From JANXLO01 sp038231295 (GTDB lineage: Bacteria; Armatimonadota; Chthonomonadetes; Chthonomonadales; Chthonomonadaceae): DNA of 64,000 bases. The translations under genes and the position numbers were made by a program. The notes beneath the pieces are model-generated. The model did no database searches. It saw only the letters and a list, made by a program, of their open reading frames with translations, and had not been told where the DNA came from. Shown piece after piece: positions 16,718 to 25,313 of this stretch. Location: positions 1-64,000 of the forward strand of contig JBBRLP010000014.1 in the NCBI GenBank assembly GCA_038231295.1, given 5' to 3'. How positions within the stretch are numbered: the stretch's first letter is position 1; each line of letters starts with the position of its first letter.

Positions 16718-19700
16718 TCAGACCGCGAGGTTGGGCCGGTTGTCGAAGTTGGGTTTCTGCACCGGGTTCTCTTCCATCTGCTTCAGGATCACTTCGAGCG
16801 CCTTTTCCATCTGCGGGTCGTAGCTGCGGGCATAGTCCTGCGGAGCGATGTCTATGTCTATGTCCGGGTCGGTGCCGTAGTTCTCCACGCCCCAACCCAC
16901 GTCCTGGAACCAGAACGAGAACTCAGGCTGGGTCGTCACCGCGCCATCCGCGAGGGGATTCCGGGGCCAGATGCCGACGACGCCTCCCCAGGTGCGCTTG
17001 CCGATGAGAGTGCCGATCTTTTTCAGTTTGAACACGTGACTGAAAATGTCTCCGTCCGAACCCGCGAACTGATTCGTGAGGGCGACAATCGGACCGGCGA
17101 TGGCATGGTCGGGATAGGGCTGGGGCTGTCCCCAGCGCTGAATATCGTAGCCGACCCGACGGCGCGACAACTTCTCGAGGAGGAGTTGGGAAACGTGGCC
17201 GCCCCGGTTATACCGAACGTCCACGATCAACCCGTCTCGATCCGCTTCCGCGAGGTAGAGACGGTGGAACTCCGCGTAGCCATTGGCCCCCATGTCCGGC
17301 ACATGAACGTAGCCGACTTTCCCACCCGTTTTTTCGTGAACATAGCGGCGATTGGCCTCGACCCATTCGCGATAGCGCGTGGGAAACTCCGATTTCAGCG
17401 TTGTCACCGTCACGCTACGTGTCTTGCCATCGACATCCTGCACCGACAGCACCACTTCGCTGCCCGCAAGATTGACGAGCGCCTCCTGGGGAGGAAGGTC
17501 TTTCGAGAGTTTGCGGCCGTTGATCGCGAGCAGCAGCGTTCCCTCGTGGATATTGACGCCCGGCGCGAGCAGCGGCGAAGAGGCCCGCGCCTCTCCCGGT
17601 GCGCCCCGCAGGAGGCGCTGAATGCGGTACTGTCCGCTGGCGGCATCGAAAGCGATGTCCGCGCCCAGGAAGCCGACCGGATAGCTCGGCTCCGTGCGAT
17701 AGTCGCCGCCCATCTCGTAGGCGTGCGAGGTGCCGAGTTCGCCCTGCATCTCCCACATCAGATCGGAGAACTCGCCGCGTGTACCGATGCGCTGAATAAG
17801 CGGCTCGTAGCGCTCCCAGACCGCTGTCCAGTTGATGCTCGACATATCGGCAGTCCAGAAATGGTCTCGCTGCAAACGCCAGGCCTCGCGGGCCATCTGC
17901 CGCCATTCGACGCCCGGTTCGAGCGAGACCTTGATGCGGCCCAGATCAACCCAGCCGGATTTACGGCCCGGTTCCGGCCCCGCCTTCTCGTCCGGCTTGA
18001 CTCCAGCGACCACCACACGCAGTTTACGCGCTGAGCGGTACGCCAGGGTCTTGCCATCCGGTGATAACGTGAACTCGCTGACCTTCTGTATCAGCGGCTC
18101 GTGCTTCAGCTCTTTGAAGTCATAGACCTCCAGAACCCCTTTCGGGCCGCTTTCTCCGCCGAAGCTGACCGCGCCTTCGACAGGATACGACGTAAAGAGC
18201 GCCTTGCCTTTGATGCCCGCGATCTGACCGTAACGGCCTTCGGGAACGGGGAAAGCGACGATGCGATTCTGGATGCCATCGAGATCAATCTCCACCGCTT
18301 TCGGCAGGGCGTCGGTCGGTTTCGCCGGAACTTCGCCGGTCGCCTCTTCCTCCGGAGTTGTCTCCTCATTCTCCGTCTTCGGCTTCGGGCCTTCCTGGAG
18401 CGGGTGCGGCTGCGGGATAAAGGGGGAGAGCGTATCGGCTTTGAGGGTAATCAGATACGGTCGGGTGCCTTTTGGGAAGCCGAGGTCGAAATGCAGGCCA
18501 TCGTAGACCGGGTTCAGTTCGCGCTGCCCGATGAAGTAGAGATACTTGCCTTCCGGATCGAAGGCCGGGTCGGTGTCCCCCAGAATTGGCTCGGTGATGG
18601 TGTGCGTCTCGCCCGTCGTTCTGTCCCAGAGTTTGATGGCGCTCGTATAGTGCGTCTGCTGGAACCCGTAGGCGACCCAGCGTCCGTCCGGCGACCAGCA
18701 GCAGCCATGAATATGCGCGAAGGGACTGCTGTCAATGGTCTTCTGGGAGCCGTCGTTCAGGTCTACAAAGAGGAGTTCGTTGCGGTGATTGGCAAGGATC
18801 ACCTGGTCGGCGGTCGGGGAGACGAGCAGCGACATCGGGCGTCCGATGTCGAGGCCCTCAAACCGTTTCGGCGCAGTGGTGTCGCTCGTCGAGTGGATTT
18901 CAAGCGTCTCCTCACCTCCCGAGTCGGTGACTGTGAGAACGCGCTTTCCGTCCTTGAGCCAGGTCGTCAGCCGATACCGCTCCGGGTTCGCGGGGTCTTC
19001 CCCACCCTGCTGCGTGACGGCGCCTTCCCAGTTCCCGAACGTAAAACTCTTGCCGCGCGTGGTGACGGTCAGCGCCTCGCCGTGCGGCGCGAGATCGTAG
19101 CCATCCATATGGCGGGCCGCGTCCGCGAATTTGCGCTGTCGGTAGACTCGCGGGCTGTGGTAGACGACCGGGACTTTTGTATCGGTGTCTGTCTTCGTAT
19201 CGTAGACGTAGAGGTCGCCACCTGCATGGTAGACGATTCGTTCGCCATCCGTCGAGGGGAATCGGGCGAAGAAGTCGGTATGATGCGTGTGCTGCTTCAC
19301 ATCCTCGCCCGTCGGAGCGCAGGAGTAGAGGTTCGCGATTCCTTCGTGGTCGGAGAGAAAGAAGACCCGATCCCCCACCCACATCGGCCGCGCCAGGTTG
19401 CCTTTAAGCGTCAGCAGGCGTCGGAACTGCCCGTTGCCTTCCGCGTCAATCCACAGGTCCCCCGCCGTGCCGCCCCGATAGCGTTTCCAGCGGGCCGGGT
19501 CGTTGTTGTTCCGGCCGAGCGCGATGCGGTTTCCATCACGAATCGAGATACTGAGCGCGGGGCCGAGGTTCAGCGGTTCCGGCATACCTCCCATAGGGCT
19601 GACCGCATAGATCGCATGCTGACGGTCGAACGGCTGCTCGAAATCGCTGGCAAAGAGGATACTACTGCCGTCCGGCGTCCACCCGACCACGTTGCTGTTG

Positions 19701-19960
19701 ACGCCCAGATAGGTCACACGGCGAACCGGGCCGCCCTCCGCTGGCAGGACGTAGACCTCGTTATGGCCCTCCTCCCGCCCGGTGAAGGCGATAGAGGTCC
19801 CATCCGGTGAAAAGTAGGGCGTTGAGATCGTGCCGAGATTGGCCGTCAGCCGCCGTGCGATACCGCCGGAGACCGGAACGGCCCAGAGGTCGTCCTCAGA
19901 GACGAAAACGAGGGTATCTGCATGGAGAGTGGGATAGCGATAGTAACCGGATGTGGACAT
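16718..19960 (-). CDS. Tricorn protease
   Basis: A 1080-residue tricorn core protease, a cytosolic enzyme that in Thermoplasma trims peptides released by the proteasome. Parts: six-bladed beta-propeller (about 1-300), seven-bladed propeller (about 320-640), C1 helical domain, PDZ (about 750-850) and the C2 catalytic half. The catalytic set is visible: H746 in GTSHAYE, S968-D969 in TNQFAGSDGD, and E1026 in VENYGTDPDI, the same spacing as the archaeal H746, S965, D966, E1023. Its length matches the family. The start at 19960 follows AGGAGG. It is the second gene after a winged-helix regulator (74 bp gap) and shares its promoter. A role in peptide scavenging or proteome turnover is likely; no proteasome is in the window. 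Confidence 0.95.
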   Translation of the reverse strand: MSTSGYYRYPTLHADTLVFVSEDDLWAVPVSGGIARRLTANLGTISTPYFSPDGTSIAFTGREEGHNEVYVLPAEGGPVRRVTYLGVNSNVVGWTPDGSSILFASDFEQPFDRQHAIYAVSPMGGMPEPLNLGPALSISIRDGNRIALGRNNNDPARWKRYRGGTAGDLWIDAEGNGQFRRLLTLKGNLARPMWVGDRVFFLSDHEGIANLYSCAPTGEDVKQHTHHTDFFARFPSTDGERIVYHAGGDLYVYDTKTDTDTKVPVVYHSPRVYRQRKFADAARHMDGYDLAPHGEALTVTTRGKSFTFGNWEGAVTQQGGEDPANPERYRLTTWLKDGKRVLTVTDSGGEETLEIHSTSDTTAPKRFEGLDIGRPMSLLVSPTADQVILANHRNELLFVDLNDGSQKTIDSSPFAHIHGCCWSPDGRWVAYGFQQTHYTSAIKLWDRTTGETHTITEPILGDTDPAFDPEGKYLYFIGQRELNPVYDGLHFDLGFPKGTRPYLITLKADTLSPFIPQPHPLQEGPKPKTENEETTPEEEATGEVPAKPTDALPKAVEIDLDGIQNRIVAFPVPEGRYGQIAGIKGKALFTSYPVEGAVSFGGESGPKGVLEVYDFKELKHEPLIQKVSEFTLSPDGKTLAYRSARKLRVVVAGVKPDEKAGPEPGRKSGWVDLGRIKVSLEPGVEWRQMAREAWRLQRDHFWTADMSSINWTAVWERYEPLIQRIGTRGEFSDLMWEMQGELGTSHAYEMGGDYRTEPSYPVGFLGADIAFDAASGQYRIQRLLRGAPGEARASSPLLAPGVNIHEGTLLLAINGRKLSKDLPPQEALVNLAGSEVVLSVQDVDGKTRSVTVTTLKSEFPTRYREWVEANRRYVHEKTGGKVGYVHVPDMGANGYAEFHRLYLAEADRDGLIVDVRYNRGGHVSQLLLEKLSRRRVGYDIQRWGQPQPYPDHAIAGPIVALTNQFAGSDGDIFSHVFKLKKIGTLIGKRTWGGVVGIWPRNPLADGAVTTQPEFSFWFQDVGWGVENYGTDPDIDIDIAPQDYARSYDPQMEKALEVILKQMEENPVQKPNFDNRPNLAV

Positions 19961-20034
19961 GAGGCCTCCTGTCGGGCAGTATGCTGCGAAATGCGCTTCG
20001 CAGCCAGAGAGAATCGAGCGCATGGGAATGGAAA

Positions 20035-20595
20035 CTACATCTCTTCCGCATCGGGAATGAGCGCGGCGAAGAGCAGACGCCTGCGCCGATTGGGACTGCG
20101 TTCGTTGGACATCGCCAGACCTTCGATGGATTTGACGGCCGTCACGAAATGTTGGTATTCTGCATCGGAGAGATAGAACGCCTCCGACCAGTAGATCCCG
20201 CCACCCTTGCCGTCCAGGGCTTTGCGCTGCTGATAGGCGCGAAACTGACTCATCATCAGCGCGGCGAACGAGGTGAAATAACGCAGATGATCTTCGGGAC
20301 TCGCCTCAGCCATCTCTTCTCGGCTGAGGTCCGCCGCCTGCTCCGGGAGATTATAGGTCTTTTCGACCGTTCCCCGGGCATTTAGCTCTTCGTTCATGTG
20401 CAGAATCCCCGCTTCGACCAGACGGGCGATATGGCGATAGAGCGATGCCTGCGGGACATCCGGTAGGGCCGAGAGTATCTGCTGTGCGGAGACCTGCCGC
20501 CCGGAGACGATCATCAGGATTCGGAAGCGGATAGGATGCAAAACTATATCGGCTTTCGAGGGAGATGCGCCCCCTTTTGTCTGTTTCAGAGACAT
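20035..20595 (-). CDS. ArsR-like winged-helix regulator of the tricorn gene
   Basis: A 186-residue regulator whose N-terminal half is a winged helix: IVLHPIRFRILMIVSGRQVSAQQILSALPDVPQASLYRHIARLVEAGIL, with recognition helix QASLYRHIARL and a wing containing ARGTVEKTYNL. The C-terminal half (about 95-186) is helical, rich in aromatic residues and ends DAEEM; it is probably the dimer or ligand part seen in the HTH_20-type proteins. The promoter upstream carries repeated GAGAATT sites, one overlapping the -35 and an inverted one near the start codon, as expected for self-repression. Repression of the tricorn gene behind it follows from co-transcription. Ligand unknown. Confidence 0.85.
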   Translation of the reverse strand: MSLKQTKGGASPSKADIVLHPIRFRILMIVSGRQVSAQQILSALPDVPQASLYRHIARLVEAGILHMNEELNARGTVEKTYNLPEQAADLSREEMAEASPEDHLRYFTSFAALMMSQFRAYQQRKALDGKGGGIYWSEAFYLSDAEYQHFVTAVKSIEGLAMSNERSPNRRRRLLFAALIPDAEEM

Positions 20596-20620
20596 TACAT
20601 TCTCATTTCCGTCTAGTGAA

Positions 20621-20636
20621 TTCTCATTAACGAGAA
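20621..20636. promoter_or_regulatory. Palindromic operator candidate in the regulator leader
   Basis: TTCTC and GAGAA arms flank six bases (20621-20636), inside the leader 25-40 bp before the regulator ATG. It shares AATTCTC with the two direct copies at the promoter, so it is probably bound by the same protein. Confidence 0.5.
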
Positions 20637-20709
20637 CAGAACCTGCCTGTATTACGGGAAATAACCCATTTCCCTCTCATTTAGGAGGCTGCTCGTCGCT
20701 ATATCGTCC

Positions 20710-20755
20710 ATTGTATTCGCATTTTCGAGAATTGTCAAGGCAAAATTGAGAATTG
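20710..20755 (-). promoter_or_regulatory. Promoter and paired operator sites of the regulator-tricorn operon
   Basis: TTGACA (20738-20733), a 17-base spacer and TACAAT (20715-20710) form a near-consensus sigma-70 promoter with a leader of about 108 nt. Two identical GAGAATTG words (20727-20734 and 20748-20755, plus-strand sense) start 21 bp apart, two helical turns, one overlapping the -35. Bound protein would block RNA polymerase. Confidence 0.75.
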
Positions 20756-20771
20756 CCCTGCTCGTGTTGCA

Positions 20772-20796
20772 TAGTTCACACTCCCGGTGTGAACTA
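20772..20796. promoter_or_regulatory. Perfect inverted repeat before the acyltransferase gene
   Basis: Ten-base perfect arms TAGTTCACAC and GTGTGAACTA flank TCCCG. It lies 26 bp before the ATG at 20823 and immediately upstream of a TACAAT box (20809-20814). With no T-run it looks like a dimeric repressor or activator site at -20 to -45, not a terminator. Confidence 0.55.
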
Positions 20797-20822
20797 CTTC
20801 ATTCGAGGTACAATGAGGAACG

Positions 20823-21626
20823 ATGATCCCTGCTTCCAAACCCGCCTTTTATGCGTCTTACGTGCCTGGATACGTCCGTCGCTACCTTGCCCGGAGTTTC
20901 CATGCCGTTCATCTGCTCGGCCCCGCTCCCCAACTGGAAGACGACGGCAAGACCCCTCTGCTCGTCTGTATGAATCACAGCAGTTGGTGGGATGTTCTTC
21001 TGGCGTTCTATCTGGACGAGCGGTTCTTGAAGTGGGAGCGTTATGGGGTGATGGATGAGGAGCAGTTGAGGCGTTACCGCCTATTTAACGGGCTGGGTAT
21101 GATCGGAGTAGACCGCTCCTCGCTTCGCGGCGCAAGGGAATTTGTTACTTACGCGGAAAGTCTTCTGAAGGGACAACGTCGGGCGCTGTGGCTGACGCCC
21201 CAGGGAGCCATGCTCTCCCCTTACTCCCGGCCCATTCGCTTTCAGCCCGGACTAGCGCATTTGGCGGAGCGACTCGGCTGTTTCTATATGCTTCGCGTTA
21301 CACTGCACTACGAGTTCTGGGATGACAAACAGCCCGAAGCCTTCGTCGCTTTCGCGCCTATCGAGTCCGTACAAATCCGGGAGGGGTTTTCCCGACGCGC
21401 CTTCCTGCATGAACAGGAGGCTGCAATGGAAAGCGAACTGGAGGCTTTGCTTGCGGCTGTCCGGCAGCGAGCCCCGGAAGCGTTCCTGCCGCTGCTGACG
21501 GGGCGCTCTGAAATCAGCCCCGCATTCGACCTCTTTCGGGCGCTCTCCGCCAAACTGCGAGGCGAAAAGTATGTTTCCGACCACAGCAGCCTCTCGACGC
21601 CGAAATGGAAAGACCGCCTCCGTTAA
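20823..21626 (+). CDS. PlsC-like acyltransferase
   Basis: A 267-residue membrane-associated acyltransferase of the lysophospholipid acyltransferase superfamily. Block I is NHSSWWD (H52, D57; the HX4D charge relay). A block II-like IGVDRSSLRGA follows near residue 95. Block III is TPQGAML where typical PlsC has EGTR, a change also found in family members that acylate sugars, carotenoids or ornithine lipids. No long transmembrane helix is obvious. Transfer of a fatty acid from acyl-ACP or acyl-CoA to a lipid headgroup is the likely reaction; I would not call it PlsC itself. A GAGGAA stretch is very close to the ATG, and a TACAAT box eight bases upstream suggests a very short leader. Confidence 0.75.
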   Translation: MIPASKPAFYASYVPGYVRRYLARSFHAVHLLGPAPQLEDDGKTPLLVCMNHSSWWDVLLAFYLDERFLKWERYGVMDEEQLRRYRLFNGLGMIGVDRSSLRGAREFVTYAESLLKGQRRALWLTPQGAMLSPYSRPIRFQPGLAHLAERLGCFYMLRVTLHYEFWDDKQPEAFVAFAPIESVQIREGFSRRAFLHEQEAAMESELEALLAAVRQRAPEAFLPLLTGRSEISPAFDLFRALSAKLRGEKYVSDHSSLSTPKWKDRLR

Positions 21627-21754
21627 GCGCTGGCCCGTAGAAGAAATGTACTCGATTCGCTTGGAACGCTTGCTTCTGGCATGGAATGTGCAACTATAGC
21701 AAGAGGGCATTCGTTAATGGGATGTCGGAAGCAGTCTTTTCAAGATAAGGTACT

Positions 21755-22513
21755 ATGCAAAAACTCTGCATTCATCTTTCAATCGTACTATGCCTCGTCT
21801 GTTCGCTCCTCTCCTCGGCACAGGCGCAGACCAGTTCTCTGCTTGGAAACTACTATATCCTCTCCTCAAATCATGTTGATACCGGGCGAGGAGTAGACAG
21901 CGCCATCGTCAGCGGATTGGTCAATAGTACGCTGAGTTCAAACTTTCTGCCAACGGTCTCCACATTCGGCATGAACCGTACGACGGGTTCCGGCGGCATC
22001 AAAGACGTGAATGCGAATGGAGAGCTTTTGTGGTGGGGAGCGCATACCGCGACGGCTGGCAATGTCACTTTCGACAAATCGCAAACCGATACCGTAGCCA
22101 CTCTCGCCTCGGCTTATGCCAGTAACTTCTACCCAACAGGCAAAGCGAACAACTCCACGGGATACCGGGCAGTTCACTGGCAGGGAACTTTCAATCAGAA
22201 CGCCGTCGGTTCGGTAACTTTTACACTCGGCCCCGATGACGATTCCTGGCTATTCCTGGACGGTCAGCTCGTTGTTGACGATGGCGGGGTTCATGCGAAC
22301 CAGTCCGCTCAGAATGTCCTCAACAATATCAGCATCGGCTCGCATCGCATTGATCTCTTCTTTGCGGACCGACATACGACCGGTTCCGGCATCACGTTTA
22401 ACTCGTCTGTCGTCCTTACTCCCCCGACTCCTGAACCAGGTATATCCATATTCGCATTGTCCGCGTTCGGAATACTCTGCGCGGTGCGTATTCGGAAAAC
22501 TGCCCGTAAGTAG
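21755..22513 (+). CDS. PEP-CTERM exported protein with fibro-slime/PA14-like domain
   Basis: A 252-residue exported protein. It has a signal peptide (LCIHLSIVLCLVCSLLSSAQAQ), then a beta-rich domain matching the fibro-slime/PA14 pattern (FYPTGKANNSTGYRAVHWQGTF, VTFTLGPDDDSWLFLDGQLVVDDGGVH, IGSHRIDLFFADRHTTGSGI). That pattern typically binds carbohydrate through the paired Asp residues and calcium. The C-terminus is PTPEPGISIFALSAFGILCAVRIRKTARK: a PEP motif, hydrophobic segment and basic tail, the sorting signal processed by exosortase in diderm bacteria. It is probably displayed at the surface or in the matrix. The gene stands alone; AAGG precedes the ATG. Confidence 0.8.
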   Translation: MQKLCIHLSIVLCLVCSLLSSAQAQTSSLLGNYYILSSNHVDTGRGVDSAIVSGLVNSTLSSNFLPTVSTFGMNRTTGSGGIKDVNANGELLWWGAHTATAGNVTFDKSQTDTVATLASAYASNFYPTGKANNSTGYRAVHWQGTFNQNAVGSVTFTLGPDDDSWLFLDGQLVVDDGGVHANQSAQNVLNNISIGSHRIDLFFADRHTTGSGITFNSSVVLTPPTPEPGISIFALSAFGILCAVRIRKTARK

Positions 22514-22526
22514 CCCCTACGTTCTG

Positions 22527-22567
22527 ACGCCACAGGCATCCCCACTCATACAAGATGCCTGTGGCGT
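22527..22567. terminator. Perfect 14-bp inverted repeat between converging genes
   Basis: Arms 22527-22540 and 22554-22567 pair perfectly around a 13-base loop, 14 bp after the PEP-CTERM gene stop. There is no long T-run on either side. It probably ends transcription from both directions. Bases 22579-22616 repeat the right arm region of the 16632-16695 element. Confidence 0.5.
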
Positions 22568-22637
22568 TCGATGTCAATCCTTTGCCACTACCGCCCGTTG
22601 CTCGCCTCACTACGCGATTTGCGTGGCTGCCTGCCTA

Positions 22638-25133
22638 CTAAACCCCTTCGCGACTGCGCCGTAACTGTTCCTCTGTATCACATGGGCGCAGGATGGAATA
22701 GCCGGGCAACGGCTCGATAAACTGATGGACGGCATCCAGAATATCTACCGGGAAGGGGAAGAACGCATCCTCTACCTCGTCGGGAGGCGTGATCCAGTTC
22801 CGCGCTCCCACGACGACGGGCGGGGCATCCAGATAGTTGAACGCCAGTTGCGTGATCTTCGCGGCCATTGTCTGAAGGACGCTGCCACGCTCACAGGCAT
22901 CCGACGCGAGCAGGATGCGGCCCGTCTTCTTGACGCTTTCGATGACAGGCGCGTAGTCAAAGGGCACGATACTGCGGGCGTCCATAACTTCCACGCTAAT
23001 CTCGTACTTCTCTTCCAGCGTCTTCGCGGCCTCCAGCGCACGGTAGAGCGTGGCCCCGACGGTCAGGATGGTGAGGTCAGTTCCCGCTCTCTTCACATCC
23101 GGCACTCCGAAAGGCACTTCGTAGTAGCCTGTGGGAACGCCTTCAACGCCGTGAAAGAGTTCCGTCTGATCGTAGACGCGCTGACTCTCGAAGAAGATGA
23201 CCGGGTCGGTTCCAGCGAGCGCGGCGTTCATTAGTCCTTTCGCGTCGTAAGGCGTGACGGGGAAGGCGACTTTGAGGCCGGGGATATGGGCGCAGAGCGC
23301 GGACCAGTCCTGCGAATGCTGCGCTCCGTACTTGCTCCCGACAGAGACGCGCATCACAACCGGCATCTTCAGGACGCCGCCGCTCATGCTTTGCCACTTG
23401 GAGAGCTGATTGAACACCTCGTCGCCCGCCCGCCCGAGGAAGTCGCAGTACATCAGTTCGACGAGCGCCCGCCCGCCTTCCAGCGCATACCCGACCGAGG
23501 TTCCGGCGATGGCGGCTTCGGCGATGGGGCTATTAAACAGGCGATGGTAGGGAAGCGCCTCCGTGAGACCGCGATAGACGGCGAACGCCCCGCCCCAGTC
23601 CCGGTTCTCCTCTCCGTAGGCGATAAGCGTGGGGTCGGTGGCGAAGCGATGGAAAACTGCCTCGAACAGCGCGTCACGCACGGCGATACAGCGAGCTTTT
23701 GGCAGCAGTTCGCCGTTTTCCCCCACCCCGGAGCGACTGCGCCCTGCTAACTGCTTGACACGTGGATTCTCTTCGACCGGCAGAAGCAGTTCCGGCTGCC
23801 GCGCCGTATCGAACGATTCGACGATCTGGTTCGAGAACATCGTCTTTTCGAGCAGGTTACCGACAGCGTAGAGGTCGGCGCGTGGGGAGAGATCGAGGTC
23901 AATGGCGCGGCGATAGGCGCGGAACATCGCGGCGTCCAGCGTCGCCTGCGTCTTGTCCAGTTGGTTCGCATCGCACACCCCCGCCGTAATCAGGTCTCTG
24001 GCGAAAGTCAGCAGACTGTCCACCTGCTGCCACTCTTCGATCTCCGCCTTTTCCCGATAGGACGAGGCATCGGAGGGGGAGTGGCCGCTGAAACGGTAGG
24101 TGATGGTGTCGAGCAGCACCGGGCCATCCCCGCGTGCCAGAATCTCTTTCTTGCGGGCTATCGCATCAATTACGGCCAGCGGATTGTAGCCATCCACACG
24201 CTCGGCGTGCATCTGTTCCGGGTTTAGCCCCGCGCCCATCCGGGCCAGAACGCCGAACCCACCCGTCTCCCCGACCGGCTGCCCGCCCATGCCATAAAAG
24301 TTGTTGACGAAGTTCATAATGAGCGGCAGTCCGCCCCGATGCGCCTCGTCCCAGAGCGTCTTGAACTGATCCATCGTCGCGAAGCAGAGAGATTCCCAGG
24401 TCGGGCCGCAGTTCGCTGCCGCGTCGCCGATGTTGCAGATTACCAGACCGGGCTTTCGATTGACCTTCTTAAAAAGCGCAGCCCCTACCGAGATGTCCGC
24501 CGAACCACCGACCAGGGCGTTATTCGGGTAGACGCCGAAGGGAATGAAGAAGGCGTGCATCGAGCCGCCCATGCCCTTGTTAAAACCCGCCTCGCGTCCG
24601 AATATCTCCGCCAGTGCGCCATACAGCAAAAACTCCAGTGCCTGCTCTTTCACACTGCTCGCCTGAAACTTCTCGCCGCCGGGAACAGGCTTATCGAGGA
24701 CGCGCAGAATCGCCCCGCTCATGTATCCCGTCATAATCTCTGTCAGCGTCGCATCGTCCAGCTTCGCGATAGCCGAGAGGCTTTTCGCCAGAATCTCGCC
24801 GTGACTGCGGTGGCTGCCAAAAATGTGGTCGTCTTCATCCAGCAGATACGCCTGTCCGACGGCAGAGGCTTCCTGACCAATGGAGAGATGGGCCGGGCCG
24901 CGATGATTGTACTCCAGCCCCTGATAGCTTCCCTTGATCTTGACGTCGTTCAGCATTGTCTCGAAGGTGCGAATGGCGGCCATATCGTGCTGAATCCGAA
25001 GCAGGTCGGCATCCGAAAACTGTTCGCGCTCCTGCTTCAAGGTTCGATTGTACTGATTGATAGGGATCGGGGTGAACTTGACTTTTCCGCTCTTGCGGAC
25101 ATCCTGCGGGCGGATCATGAGGGACTTTGGCAC
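22638..25133 (-). CDS. 2-oxoacid dehydrogenase E1, alpha-beta fusion
   Basis: An 831-residue thiamine-diphosphate enzyme with the alpha subunit (about 35-420) fused to the beta subunit (about 485-825), joined by a linker. E1 decarboxylates a 2-oxo acid and passes the acyl group to the lipoyl domain of E2. The alpha half shows HRGPAHLSIGQEASAVG, GSHRSHGEI, GKGMGGSMH and the ThDP motif GDAAANCG (236-243) to NN (277-278). The canonical GDG is GDA, and about 11 extra residues lie inside the motif. The beta half has the usual EAxxAGTSVGYALEGGRALVELMYCDF and GARNWITPPDE. Branched-chain or pyruvate-type substrates are possible. The start is GTG at 25133, six bases after AAGGAGA. No E2 or E3 gene is nearby. 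Confidence 0.85.
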   Translation of the reverse strand: MPKSLMIRPQDVRKSGKVKFTPIPINQYNRTLKQEREQFSDADLLRIQHDMAAIRTFETMLNDVKIKGSYQGLEYNHRGPAHLSIGQEASAVGQAYLLDEDDHIFGSHRSHGEILAKSLSAIAKLDDATLTEIMTGYMSGAILRVLDKPVPGGEKFQASSVKEQALEFLLYGALAEIFGREAGFNKGMGGSMHAFFIPFGVYPNNALVGGSADISVGAALFKKVNRKPGLVICNIGDAAANCGPTWESLCFATMDQFKTLWDEAHRGGLPLIMNFVNNFYGMGGQPVGETGGFGVLARMGAGLNPEQMHAERVDGYNPLAVIDAIARKKEILARGDGPVLLDTITYRFSGHSPSDASSYREKAEIEEWQQVDSLLTFARDLITAGVCDANQLDKTQATLDAAMFRAYRRAIDLDLSPRADLYAVGNLLEKTMFSNQIVESFDTARQPELLLPVEENPRVKQLAGRSRSGVGENGELLPKARCIAVRDALFEAVFHRFATDPTLIAYGEENRDWGGAFAVYRGLTEALPYHRLFNSPIAEAAIAGTSVGYALEGGRALVELMYCDFLGRAGDEVFNQLSKWQSMSGGVLKMPVVMRVSVGSKYGAQHSQDWSALCAHIPGLKVAFPVTPYDAKGLMNAALAGTDPVIFFESQRVYDQTELFHGVEGVPTGYYEVPFGVPDVKRAGTDLTILTVGATLYRALEAAKTLEEKYEISVEVMDARSIVPFDYAPVIESVKKTGRILLASDACERGSVLQTMAAKITQLAFNYLDAPPVVVGARNWITPPDEVEDAFFPFPVDILDAVHQFIEPLPGYSILRPCDTEEQLRRSREGV

Positions 25134-25186
25134 GGCTTCTCTCCTTTTCGGCATCGGTGCGGAGTGTAGATTGCGCTGACCTCTCT

Positions 25187-25216
25187 ATCATAGCATCTGC
25201 AAACGAAGGAAATCAA
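25187..25216 (-). promoter_or_regulatory. Probable promoter of the fused E1 gene
   Basis: TTGATT (25216-25211), 18 bases, TATGAT (25192-25187) on the minus strand, with a leader of about 48 nt to the GTG at 25133. The tract just upstream is A-rich on the plus strand (CAAACACAAACAAAAGC), which can aid promoter strength. Confidence 0.55.
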
Positions 25217-25263
25217 CAGCAAACACAAACAAAAGCAAATGAAATACCTCTATCATTTCAAAA

Positions 25264-25289
25264 CCCCGCCCTCCATGCGGAAAGCGGGG
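25264..25289 (-). terminator. Terminator after the secreted protein gene
   Basis: CCCCGC and GCGGGG arms (25264-25269 with 25284-25289) are followed on the minus strand by TTTTGAAA, about 25 bp past the stop codon of the upstream minus-strand gene at 25314. Confidence 0.65.
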
Positions 25290-25313
25290 CTGAGTGTCCT
25301 GCGTAAACAGCGC

